In this document: piece after piece, positions 19,210 through 27,063 of the stretch | Numbering within the stretch: the stretch's first letter is position 1 | Layout of the letters: each line of letters starts with the position of its first letter | NCBI GenBank assembly: GCA_902574405.1 | Contig: CACGMX010000005.1 | Span: forward strand, 1 to 38,498 | DNA length: 38,498 bases | Reading direction: 5' to 3' | From: an uncultured Prochlorococcus sp. | GTDB lineage: Bacteria; Cyanobacteriota; Cyanobacteriia; PCC-6307; Cyanobiaceae | Program-made: the position numbers and the translations under genes | The notes under the pieces: generated by a model | Database searches by the model: none | The model's input: the letters and a program-made list of their open reading frames with translations, nothing else | Told to the model about the DNA's origin: nothing

Positions 19210-20546
19210 TTATCAAAGCCTTCTTGCATCTCTTTCTCATTTAGATTTCTACCGATAAAAACAAGTTGATTTCTACGAGGTTCGTTACCCCACTCTTTAT
19301 CAGGTTGTGCAGTAAATAACATGTGAACTCCCTGGAAAACTATTCTCCTTGGGTTACCTGAGTAACTTATGAAACCTTTAGTTCTGAATATATCCACTCC
19401 TTTTTCTGATAGAAGTCTTCCCATCCAAGTATTTAGTTTTTCTGGGTCAACATCTCCAAAACGCTCTATAGCAATTGAGCCTACTTCATCATCATGTTCG
19501 TGCTCTGCTTGCCAGAATCTTTCAGTATTAAAAGGAATCTCTTTATTTTGGTCACTTTTAATAACTTTCATATTGAATTCTTCAGCGGTGTGCTGTGTAA
19601 ACAAACCTATTTTTGTTGGTTTTTCTATGTTCAGGATGAAGGATTTATTTCCTTTGTCCTCTAATTTGAGATTTATATGTTCTCCATATGGGATGGTATT
19701 TCCAGGATCTAAACTATTTGCTTTTTCTGCATAAAGTCTCACGGAGGATTCAGCACCATCTTTAAGTTCCTCTTCACTCTCTCCTTGGTTAGCGAGGGCT
19801 ACTAAGGACATTTCTGGATCGGGTCCTTCTTCTAGCGTTAATTCATATTTACCTGTATCAAGATCGTAAACACCTGTCCATTCAAAAGGATATTCTGGTT
19901 CAAGGAATGTTGGCCTGCGTTTAAGGATCTGATCAAGATCAAATGCACTTAGATTTAAGACTGTTTCAATTGGTACTTTGGCATTCTCGGCTCTAATAAT
20001 ACGGGTCATTCGGTTCATATCTCTCAATCTCGATTCAAGAGTATCTAGTGCATCATCAGAGACTAAATCAGTTTTATTAAGGACAAGAACATCTGCAAAT
20101 GCCACTTGTTCTGAACTTTCATCACTTCTGCCTAGCTGTTGATCAATGTGGGCAGCATCAACTAAAGTCACAATTCCATCAAGAGTGAATTCAGAACTAA
20201 TCTCTTCATCCATGAAAAATGTCTGAGCAACTGGGCCTGGATCTGCTAATCCTGTCGTTTCTACTAAAACATAGTCAAACTTATCTCTTCTTTTCATAAG
20301 GTTGCCAAGGACTCTTATTAAATCGCCACGAACAGTACAACAAATGCACCCGTTTGACATCTCAAACACTTCTTCATCGGCATTAATTACGAGCCCTTGA
20401 TCTATACCCACTTCACCGTATTCATTCTCAATTACGGCTATTCTTTTCCCGTGCTCTTCACTCAATATTCTATTAAGCAAAGTAGTCTTCCCTGAACCTA
20501 AGAATCCAGTGAGGATGGTTACGGGAACTTTATCTTGGATGCTCAT
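19197..20546 (-). CDS. CobW/COG0523-family GTPase (zinc-locus metallochaperone type) with an internal insert domain
   Basis: VTILTGFLGSGKTTLLNRIL, GCICCTVRGDL (CXCC), VETTGLADPGPV, VLNKTDLV, C-terminal KGFISYSGNPRRIVFQGVHMLF. Confidence 0.95.
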   Translation of the reverse strand: MSIQDKVPVTILTGFLGSGKTTLLNRILSEEHGKRIAVIENEYGEVGIDQGLVINADEEVFEMSNGCICCTVRGDLIRVLGNLMKRRDKFDYVLVETTGLADPGPVAQTFFMDEEISSEFTLDGIVTLVDAAHIDQQLGRSDESSEQVAFADVLVLNKTDLVSDDALDTLESRLRDMNRMTRIIRAENAKVPIETVLNLSAFDLDQILKRRPTFLEPEYPFEWTGVYDLDTGKYELTLEEGPDPEMSLVALANQGESEEELKDGAESSVRLYAEKANSLDPGNTIPYGEHINLKLEDKGNKSFILNIEKPTKIGLFTQHTAEEFNMKVIKSDQNKEIPFNTERFWQAEHEHDDEVGSIAIERFGDVDPEKLNTWMGRLLSEKGVDIFRTKGFISYSGNPRRIVFQGVHMLFTAQPDKEWGNEPRRNQLVFIGRNLNEKEMQEGFDKCLI

Positions 20547-20623
20547 TTACTGATTTTTACTAAATAAACAATAGTTTAATAATAGTAATAATAAGAAATG
20601 AAAACCGTTTTTATTAGAAAAAT

Positions 20624-22138
20624 TTAATCTGAAAGTTTGTACCATTCAGACTCAAGATTGGAGCCAGATTCTTTATCACAGCTTCCACCTAATGAATCAA
20701 CAATTGTACAAGTATTGTGAACCGCTACTGAAACCGTATTACCATCCATCATCAATCCATCAACGAATATTTGATTAGAAGCTAAAGGAACTGAACTTTG
20801 TCTACTTAAGTTCCTTAATAACTTAGATGCTGGAATTTGTTCAGGAAATATTGCCTGAACTTTCTCTTCATCTAACATTTTTAAAGTAGAACTTATGTTG
20901 TCTGGCCTTAAGCTTGAGGAGTCTCCAAGAAAGTCAAGTAAACTAATGGTTTCAAAACCAAATGCATCACCATAGTATTCCAATGCTTTGTGTTTAGAGA
21001 CAATGACTCTGTTTTCCTCAGGAATAGAGCTTACTTGTTCGACGATCCAACTATCTAAGCCTTCTAAGAGAGAATCGGTTTTTTCGAATCTTTCATTAAT
21101 TAGTTTTCTGTCACCTCTATTAAAAACTGAAATATCTTTCTTTAAACTTTTGCTTATAAGATCTCCCATTTTTATGATGTTATGTGGATCATGCCATACA
21201 TGTGGATCTAGACCTCCATGGTCATGATGATGATGCCCCTCTCCTTCGTCTGGGACTTGTGCTATTGGTTCTACATCACTATTTGAAACGTCTTTAAAAA
21301 AGTGTTGAGTTGCTTCAAACTCAAAAGGCATGTGTTCAGTAAAAAATATATATTGACCATCTTCTTTGATATCCACGTTAAAAACAGTACTTTCTTTTCT
21401 TTGATCAAAGTTAAGAACAAAAGCTTTATTACTTGCTATCAAAGTACTATCATTTTTTCTGCTTATTGAGTCTTTAGATCCTAATAATTCTTTGGCTAAA
21501 TCTTCAGACCCTTCTATGTCATTAGATTTGAGAATAACCATCTTCATTGCAGGATCTGCATATTCGCCATCGACTTTTTCAAATGACCATTTGTAAGAAC
21601 CCTTAGAAAGTTGAAATTTGCCTGCCCATTCGAAAGAACCTTCTTCATGATCATCATGACCTCCATGATCAGAATGATCATCTACTTTAGCTGAATGTTC
21701 AGAATGATCGTCATGTCCACCGTGGTCTGAGTGATCATCATGACCTCCATGATCAGAATGATCATCTACGTCTATTGCACTAACACCTATAACAACAGTA
21801 TTCTTTTTATTTTCCCAATTTCTCATACTTGGAGTCATTTCTTTACCAAGAGTAAATACTTTATCTGCGCTATTTAGTAATTGAGCTTGCCTTGGATTGA
21901 TCTTTAAGTCATGAACATCTTGTTTTCTATCTACTAAGCATGTAACTTCGTCAGATGGTAATGCAATTGATTTAACTAAATCACAAACTAGTGGTTCTAC
22001 TGCTACATATGACTTTCCTTTAGCCATAACATCCTGCCCAAAACCAGAAAATATAATCGTTCCAGCGATTACGGAATTTTTAATAATTGAATTACTAGAA
22101 CCTTTTTTATTTGTTAAAAGTCTCTTAAAAATTGACAT
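20624..22138 (-). CDS. znuA: Zinc ABC transporter substrate-binding protein (ZnuA-like) with His-rich region and an internal insert domain
   Basis: SADKVFTLGKEMTPSM; HDDHSDHGG repeats; HVWHDPHNIIKMGDLISKSL; VSKHKALEYYGDAFGF; IFPEQIPASKLLRNLSRQSSV. Confidence 0.93.
   Translation of the reverse strand: MSIFKRLLTNKKGSSNSIIKNSVIAGTIIFSGFGQDVMAKGKSYVAVEPLVCDLVKSIALPSDEVTCLVDRKQDVHDLKINPRQAQLLNSADKVFTLGKEMTPSMRNWENKKNTVVIGVSAIDVDDHSDHGGHDDHSDHGGHDDHSEHSAKVDDHSDHGGHDDHEEGSFEWAGKFQLSKGSYKWSFEKVDGEYADPAMKMVILKSNDIEGSEDLAKELLGSKDSISRKNDSTLIASNKAFVLNFDQRKESTVFNVDIKEDGQYIFFTEHMPFEFEATQHFFKDVSNSDVEPIAQVPDEGEGHHHHDHGGLDPHVWHDPHNIIKMGDLISKSLKKDISVFNRGDRKLINERFEKTDSLLEGLDSWIVEQVSSIPEENRVIVSKHKALEYYGDAFGFETISLLDFLGDSSSLRPDNISSTLKMLDEEKVQAIFPEQIPASKLLRNLSRQSSVPLASNQIFVDGLMMDGNTVSVAVHNTCTIVDSLGGSCDKESGSNLESEWYKLSD
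21648..21769. repeat. Direct repeat encoding the His/Asp-rich segment of ZnuA
   Basis: Perfect 38-nt direct repeat TGATCATCATGACCTCCATGATCAGAATGATCATCTAC at 21648-21685 and 21732-21769, with a related diverged unit between. Confidence 0.85.
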
Positions 22139-22161
22139 GAAAAATAATAAAGTACTTAAAA

Positions 22162-22178
22162 ATGATAATCATTTTCAT
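22162..22178. promoter_or_regulatory. Putative Zur box
   Basis: ATGATAATCATTTTCAT, an imperfect dyad matching the TGATAATNATTATCA-type Zur/Fur consensus, 24 nt upstream of the znuA start codon and in the znuA/znuC divergent spacer. Confidence 0.75.
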
Positions 22179-22213
22179 TATGTCTGACAAGTAAAGGTAT
22201 CAAATGTTATGAA

Positions 22214-22236
22214 AATAATACGCAACTTGTATTATT
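22214..22236. promoter_or_regulatory. Perfect inverted repeat upstream of znuC
   Basis: AATAATAC-gcaactt-GTATTATT, 8-bp arms, about 40 nt before the znuC ATG. Confidence 0.4.
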
Positions 22237-22275
22237 GGTAAGCTTGTAAAGTGACTTTTTTTAAAAGATTAATTA

Positions 22276-23046
22276 ATGGCTACTTTAGTCGCTGAAAATT
22301 TAACCTTTGCATATGCAAAAAAAAGTAAGCCAGTATTGAATAAGGTATCGGTTGAGATTAAACCTGGAACTCTAACAGCATTAGTTGGCCCAAACGGCGC
22401 AGGTAAATCAACTCTTTTGAGAATTTTGCAGGGACAAAATACTCCAGATAAAGGCGAAATAAAAATTGACGGTGAAAATTTATATAGATCTAGAGGTCTT
22501 GTGGCACTTATGCCTCAAAGAAGTTCTATGAATTGGAAGTTCCCTATTACAGTTGAAAAATTGGTATCCCTTGGTCAAATAAAGTATTCAAAATCAAGAA
22601 GCAATAACCCATTTCAAATTAAGACTCTTCTAGCATATCCTAATTCTTGGATTAATAAATGTTGTGAATTAGAGGCGACAATGCAGAGAGTAGGCATTGC
22701 AAGTTTGGCTAATAGAAGACTCGATTCTCTTTCGGGAGGACAGCAGCAAAGAGCTCTATTAGCAAAAACTCTTATGTCCCCAGCAAAGATATTTCTTTTA
22801 GATGAACCTTGTGCAGCTTTGGACCCACCTGCAAAGGAGGATTTTCTTAAAATTGTTCGTCAACTTGCGGATGCTGGACTTTCTTTGCTCGTAAGTAGCC
22901 ATGATTGGGGCGATTCTTTAAATAACTATGATCAAGTAATCGTTCTTGATAAAAGTGTTTTGGCAGTTGGTAGTCCTGACCAAATAAAAGATAAATTAGA
23001 GGCAATAAACATTAGCTCTATAAACGAAAATAATTTCTGTGATTAG
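22276..23046 (+). CDS. znuC: Zinc ABC transporter ATP-binding protein
   Basis: Walker A GPNGAGKST, LSGGQQQRALLAKTL signature, Walker B IFLLDEP; LMPQRSSMNWKFPITVEKLV. Confidence 0.93.
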   Translation: MATLVAENLTFAYAKKSKPVLNKVSVEIKPGTLTALVGPNGAGKSTLLRILQGQNTPDKGEIKIDGENLYRSRGLVALMPQRSSMNWKFPITVEKLVSLGQIKYSKSRSNNPFQIKTLLAYPNSWINKCCELEATMQRVGIASLANRRLDSLSGGQQQRALLAKTLMSPAKIFLLDEPCAALDPPAKEDFLKIVRQLADAGLSLLVSSHDWGDSLNNYDQVIVLDKSVLAVGSPDQIKDKLEAINISSINENNFCD

Positions 23047-23059
23047 AGAATGTTCCTTT

Positions 23060-23494
23060 TTAATTCTGAGCTTGATAACAGTTTTGGCAAAGCCCGAAAT
23101 ACTCGAGGGTATGAAACAACAATTGGAATTTCTTTGGATTTGTTTTGGGTGTATGAATATCTTTTACCGGGCATCCTTCCATTTTTGATGTCTCACCACA
23201 TTGAACACAGGTCAAATGATGAATATCTCTATCCACGGGAGTGTACAGAACCTCTCCAGTTGGGAGATGTCTAGAACGTATTAAGCCATGCTTTATCAGA
23301 ACTTGAAGATTCCTGTAAACAGTCGTCAGTCCCATAGCCTTTCCGCTTTCTATCAATTGTCTATGCAACTCTTGACCAGTCAATTCATCCTCGCATTTAT
23401 TAAGTTCTTCAAGAAGTTGTTCTTGTCTTTTGGTAATGTCAGACTTAGTTACCATTGTTTCCGAAATCTTTTTTTGTCCCGTATTTTTGATCAT
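23060..23494 (-). CDS. zur: Fur-family regulator, probably Zur
   Basis: TGQELHRQLIESGKAMGLTTVYRNLQVLIKHGLIRSR, HHLTCVQCGETSKMEGCPV; located inside znu locus. True start may be the internal ATG near 23455 (MVTKSDITKRQ). Confidence 0.9.
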   Translation of the reverse strand: MIKNTGQKKISETMVTKSDITKRQEQLLEELNKCEDELTGQELHRQLIESGKAMGLTTVYRNLQVLIKHGLIRSRHLPTGEVLYTPVDRDIHHLTCVQCGETSKMEGCPVKDIHTPKTNPKKFQLLFHTLEYFGLCQNCYQAQN

Positions 23495-23497
23495 ACC

Positions 23498-23508
23498 GAA
23501 TCATTCGA
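23498..23508. promoter_or_regulatory. Perfect short palindrome between zur and znuB
   Basis: CGAAT-C-ATTCG immediately upstream of znuB ATG (23512) and adjacent to the annotated zur start. Confidence 0.35.
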
Positions 23509-23511
23509 ATA

Positions 23512-24297
23512 ATGTCTTTTATTAATAACAACTGGTGGCTGGTTCCATTAATAATAACAATATTCTCCGGGATTTTATGCCCAGCTATGGGAACTGTATT
23601 AATAACACATAGGAGATTATTACAAGTTAATTTAATCTCTCATTGTGTGTTACCTGGACTTGCTCTCGCATTAGCGCTTGGAATTCACCCTTCAATTGGT
23701 GGGGTTATCAGTGGTCTTCTGGGCTCAGTAATTGCAGAAAGTTTAACTAATAGAAAAAGTGAAAATTATGAAGCAGTTATGAATACTATTCTCGCTGGAA
23801 TGCTTGGGTTTGGAGTCCTTATAATCCCTTTACTCGGAATAAGGATCGATTTGGAGGCAGTATTATTTGGCGATTTATTGACAGCAAATTTTGGAGATTT
23901 ACTTAGAACAATAATTGCTTTTTTAGTATTTATACTTTTAATGACTTTTGGATATGAAAAGGTTGTTTATGTGGGAATGGATCCAGAAGGTGCATCCGCG
24001 AGTGGTATAAACGTTTCTTTATTAAATCTTGCTTTGAGTTTTACAACGGCATTAGTAATTGTTAGTTCAATGTCAGCAGTGGGAGTAATTCTTGTTATTG
24101 CTCTTCTTTCTACCCCAACTCTGTTAGGGCTAAATAAGGCTCATAGTTTAAGAATTGCAATGATGAGGTCATCATTTTTTGGATTATGCATCTCACTTCT
24201 GGGTTTTATTCTCTCTATAGTCTTTAATTTGTCGCCTGGACCTGCAATTAGTGTTATTTGTGTAGCATCTCTTTTGATTCCTAAACTTCGTAAATAA
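23512..24297 (+). CDS. znuB: Zinc/manganese ABC transporter permease (ZnuB-like)
   Basis: GILCPAMGTVLITHRRLLQVNLISHCVLPGLALALALG, MDPEGASASGI; ABC-3 permease family. Confidence 0.93.
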   Translation: MSFINNNWWLVPLIITIFSGILCPAMGTVLITHRRLLQVNLISHCVLPGLALALALGIHPSIGGVISGLLGSVIAESLTNRKSENYEAVMNTILAGMLGFGVLIIPLLGIRIDLEAVLFGDLLTANFGDLLRTIIAFLVFILLMTFGYEKVVYVGMDPEGASASGINVSLLNLALSFTTALVIVSSMSAVGVILVIALLSTPTLLGLNKAHSLRIAMMRSSFFGLCISLLGFILSIVFNLSPGPAISVICVASLLIPKLRK

Positions 24298-24444
24298 TTA
24301 AATCTTAAATGTCCAACCAGAGTTTAATGCTTGAGCTTCTGGATTGTTTTTTAAAGCTACTTCCATAGCCTCTTTTTTATTATTAGCTATAACAACTTCA
24401 TCAAATTCCTTTCCATTTTTTTTGAGACTTACTTTGAAACGCAT
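24298..24444 (-). CDS. 48-aa small protein
   Basis: MRFKVSLKKNGKEFDEVVIANNKKEAMEVALKNNPEAQALNSGWTFKI; protein-like composition; not in ORF track. Confidence 0.65.
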   Translation of the reverse strand: MRFKVSLKKNGKEFDEVVIANNKKEAMEVALKNNPEAQALNSGWTFKI

Positions 24445-24527
24445 AAAAATTTTTTAATTAATCAAAAGTTAACCACTATGCAGCTAGATTTAAATACTTT
24501 TATTAGTTAATTGATGAAATAGAAACT

Positions 24528-24776
24528 TTAGTTATTTTGAAGTTTTTCTACTACAGATTCTTTCTCAATTTTAGCTACATCCTGTAATCCATTAGCATCA
24601 AACCAAGGAGCGTTTTCCCAATTAAATCCTTCTCCAAACGTATTATCGGGAGCAGCTACATACCAGTGACATGATGTATCGGGAACATCTACTGCACATT
24701 TTGACCAGTCAGCTTCCCACTGTGGAACTTGTACCCACATTACAGATGCTAATAAAAAAGAAAAAATAAAATTCAT
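24528..24776 (-). CDS. Small secreted hypothetical protein
   Basis: 82 aa with signal-like N-terminus, Trp-rich and two Cys. Confidence 0.6.
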   Translation of the reverse strand: MNFIFSFLLASVMWVQVPQWEADWSKCAVDVPDTSCHWYVAAPDNTFGEGFNWENAPWFDANGLQDVAKIEKESVVEKLQNN

Positions 24777-25006
24777 AATTATCGATTAGCAAAATTTTGA
24801 AAGATTTTTTTCACATTCTTTCTTTCTTTTCTTCCAGTAATTCTCAAGTATTTGATATGTATGCTTATTTTTGAATTGAATTAAATGAATATTCTTCTGA
24901 TTAAGAACTGAAGTATTTTTGATTTTCATGACTGAAGCTGTCTATGTAGAACCTATTTAAGACACTTTCAAGATTTTTTGAAGTGAATTTATACTTAATT
25001 TTTGTC

Positions 25007-25141
25007 TTACTTTTGTGTAGGTGTGTATTTTTCGGGATTATTTTCAATATAAGTAAGCGAATATTTGACAACACCCAATATTACTGAAAAAAGAGCAATT
25101 GCCGAAATAATAAAAATGATTTTTTTGTAAATGCTTTTCAT
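25007..25141 (-). CDS. 44-aa single-TM small protein
   Basis: MKSIYKKIIFIISAIALFSVILGVVKYSLTYIENNPEKYTPTQK; not in ORF track. Confidence 0.5.
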   Translation of the reverse strand: MKSIYKKIIFIISAIALFSVILGVVKYSLTYIENNPEKYTPTQK

Positions 25142-25239
25142 GAATTTTTTATGTTTTTGGTTGTTTTTTTAATCAACGCCTAATTTTTTCTGAAAAGATT
25201 TAAATAATTAGTAATTTATACTGTAGCCTTATAAATTAC

Positions 25240-25330
25240 CTAAGGAGTAAGTTAAATATATCAGAAACTCCTCACACACTTTTTTCTGATAACTTTAAAG
25301 TACTCGCCCTCTATGCTTGAGTACTTTTTT
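25240..25330 (+). ncRNA. yfr1: Yfr1-like small RNA (boundaries approximate)
   Basis: Exact ACTCCTCACAC motif at 25267-25277 within a stem-loop (ATCAGAA...TTCTGAT), followed by terminator hairpin AAAGTACTC...GAGTACTTTTTT at 25297-25330. Confidence 0.7.
25297..25330 (+). terminator. Rho-independent terminator
   Basis: AAAGTACTC-gccctctatgctt-GAGTACTTT followed by T-run. Confidence 0.8.
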
Positions 25331-25407
25331 GTTTTTTTTGCCATGTGACAGTTAAGATAGAGGTCTATGAAGTGCTACATTTTTCAAATTTAGGTGTGAT
25401 ATTAGGT

Positions 25408-25508
25408 TTGTGTGTAGGAGGAATTGATTTATTTCAGTGGAAACAAGGAAACACTTGATATGAATCAATTTTTTAAAAGATCCCTCTTTGAGGGGTCTTT
25501 TTTTTTGG
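25408..25508 (+). ncRNA. Yfr2-family small RNA (boundaries approximate)
   Basis: Two GGAAACA motifs (25439-25445, 25447-25453) in the loop of an AGTG...CACT hairpin nested in an ATTGATT...AATCAAT stem, then a terminator. Confidence 0.75.
25475..25506 (+). terminator. Rho-independent terminator
   Basis: AAAAGATCCCTC-ttt-GAGGGGTCTTTT plus T-run. Confidence 0.9.
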
Positions 25509-25634
25509 ATTATTAGAAATACATATTAAATTCTGAATATAAAAACACATATGGTTTCTTCCAAAATAATTATGTTGTCATTACAAATTAATAATTTAGT
25601 TCGTTAGATTATGATTCGTTAAATTCTTCTGTTT

Positions 25635-26030
25635 ATGCAAATACTTTTTTTAGCAATTTTAATTTGTTCAAGCTTTTCATTGCCTTCTTCATCATTTGCC
25701 TCACATATAGAATTAAAACCTTGCGTAGAGATTGCTCATTGTGTACGAGAAGAATGGGAAGTAAACAATATTGAGAAACCTTTTGAAAAGATTAAAACAT
25801 TTATCGAAAACACTCCAAGAACTGAGATTGTAGAAATTGATGGCGATTATCTTCATGCTGAGGCTACCAGTAAATGGATGAAGTATGTAGACGACTTAGA
25901 AGTATCCTTTCTACCTGAATCAAACATCTTATCGATAAGATCAGAATCAAGAGTTGGAGAAAGTGATTTGGGAGTGAATCAAAAAAGAGTTGATTTACTA
26001 AAATCTAAAATGTTTTTAGATAAAAAGTAA
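25635..26030 (+). CDS. DUF1499-like exported protein
   Basis: PCVEIAHCVREEWE ... YLHAEATSKWMKYVDDLEVSFLPESNILSIRSESRVGESDLGVNQKRVDLL. Confidence 0.85.
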   Translation: MQILFLAILICSSFSLPSSSFASHIELKPCVEIAHCVREEWEVNNIEKPFEKIKTFIENTPRTEIVEIDGDYLHAEATSKWMKYVDDLEVSFLPESNILSIRSESRVGESDLGVNQKRVDLLKSKMFLDKK

Positions 26031-26156
26031 AAAAATAATTTGTTTTTATTGTTTTTTGTATAACTTTTCCATTTTAAAAAAAAATTAGCAGATAAAAAAG
26101 TGATAATTGTCATCATGCCTTGATAATGGCAAATTTATTAGATTTTCTCTAAAAAG

Positions 26157-26441
26157 ATGATCATAAATTTTATATATTTATTGTTATCTAGTTTTGTTTT
26201 TTTCTGGTTTTATATAAACATTAAAAAAAATGGACTTAAATGGATAATCAAAGGTCTTTTTCAAATTGGAATATTGGTATTATTCATTGGAGGATTTTTT
26301 AAAATATTTTTCACTTTACCCCCTAATTTATTTATAAAAATTTTTTTTCTTATTATTTATTCATGGTGCACTGTTGGAATAAATGTAAATTTAATGATCC
26401 CTTTAATTAGTTTGATTGACCAAAAAATAGTGAAAAAATAA
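26157..26441 (+). CDS. Small hypothetical membrane protein
   Basis: 94 aa, several hydrophobic segments. Confidence 0.55.
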   Translation: MIINFIYLLLSSFVFFWFYINIKKNGLKWIIKGLFQIGILVLFIGGFFKIFFTLPPNLFIKIFFLIIYSWCTVGINVNLMIPLISLIDQKIVKK

Positions 26442-26500
26442 AACTAAAATATACCTTAGTTGTTAGTACAAAAATAAATCTATTTCCTTAATCTGCAATA

Positions 26501-26626
26501 TTAAAATTTATAAGAGTTATTTTTTCCTTTTGAAAGTCTTTTTCTTGTATACCTAGTCTTTAATGCCAAGGCTGTCATTATATATATTCCAAATAAAAGA
26601 ATGATTATTCCAATTAAGTATTTCAT
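26501..26626 (-). CDS. 41-aa single-TM small protein
   Basis: MKYLIGIIILLFGIYIMTALALKTRYTRKRLSKGKNNSYKF; not in ORF track. Confidence 0.5.
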   Translation of the reverse strand: MKYLIGIIILLFGIYIMTALALKTRYTRKRLSKGKNNSYKF

Positions 26627-26655
26627 TATTTTTATGTAATTACTATGTTTGAGAT

Positions 26656-27063
26656 TTATTCATTATGCCAACTAATTTTAATATCTATTTCTTTTGATAA
26701 ATTTCTTGTAACTGGACATTCTTTGGAAGCTTTTTTTAAAAAATCAATAGTTTCATTAGAAGTGCTCTCTGGTATAAAAATATCTATTATTAGTTCTTTT
26801 ATCTTCCTCTCGCTATTTTTTGTCATTACTTTCTCAATATTTAAATATATACCTTTCAAATCAAATCCTTTCGATTTAGCTTTGATTGCCATAATGGTTA
26901 GCAGACAAGTACCTAGAGATGTTGCTAATAAATCAGTTGGGGAAAAATTTTCACCTTTACCGCAGTGATCTAAAGGTGCATCAGTTCTAATAAGACTTCC
27001 AGATTGTAGATGAATAGCCTCACAGTTTAAATTTCCTAAATAAGAACATTTAACTTTAGTCAT
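26656..27063 (-). CDS. OsmC/Ohr-family protein
   Basis: DAPLDHCGKGENFSPTDLLATSLGTCLLTIMAIKAKSKGFDL ... KKASKECPVTRNL (paired Cys). Confidence 0.92.
   Translation of the reverse strand: MTKVKCSYLGNLNCEAIHLQSGSLIRTDAPLDHCGKGENFSPTDLLATSLGTCLLTIMAIKAKSKGFDLKGIYLNIEKVMTKNSERKIKELIIDIFIPESTSNETIDFLKKASKECPVTRNLSKEIDIKISWHNE

Noticed and set aside
19369-19734. 121-aa plus-strand ORF
   Set aside because: Antisense to the CobW GTPase.
20547-20623. Zur-box candidate upstream of cobW (AATGAAAACCGTTTTTATT)
   Set aside because: Weak, imperfect symmetry and poor match to the box seen upstream of znuA; co-transcription from znuA is simpler.
21648-21769. CRISPR-like spaced direct repeats
   Set aside because: Repeats are in frame inside znuA and encode the His-rich loop; too few units and no cas genes.
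23050-23512. Plus-strand ORFs 23050-23274 and 23288-23512
   Set aside because: Antisense to zur, which has clear Fur-family motifs.
26645-26968. 107-aa plus-strand ORF
   Set aside because: Antisense to the OsmC-family gene.
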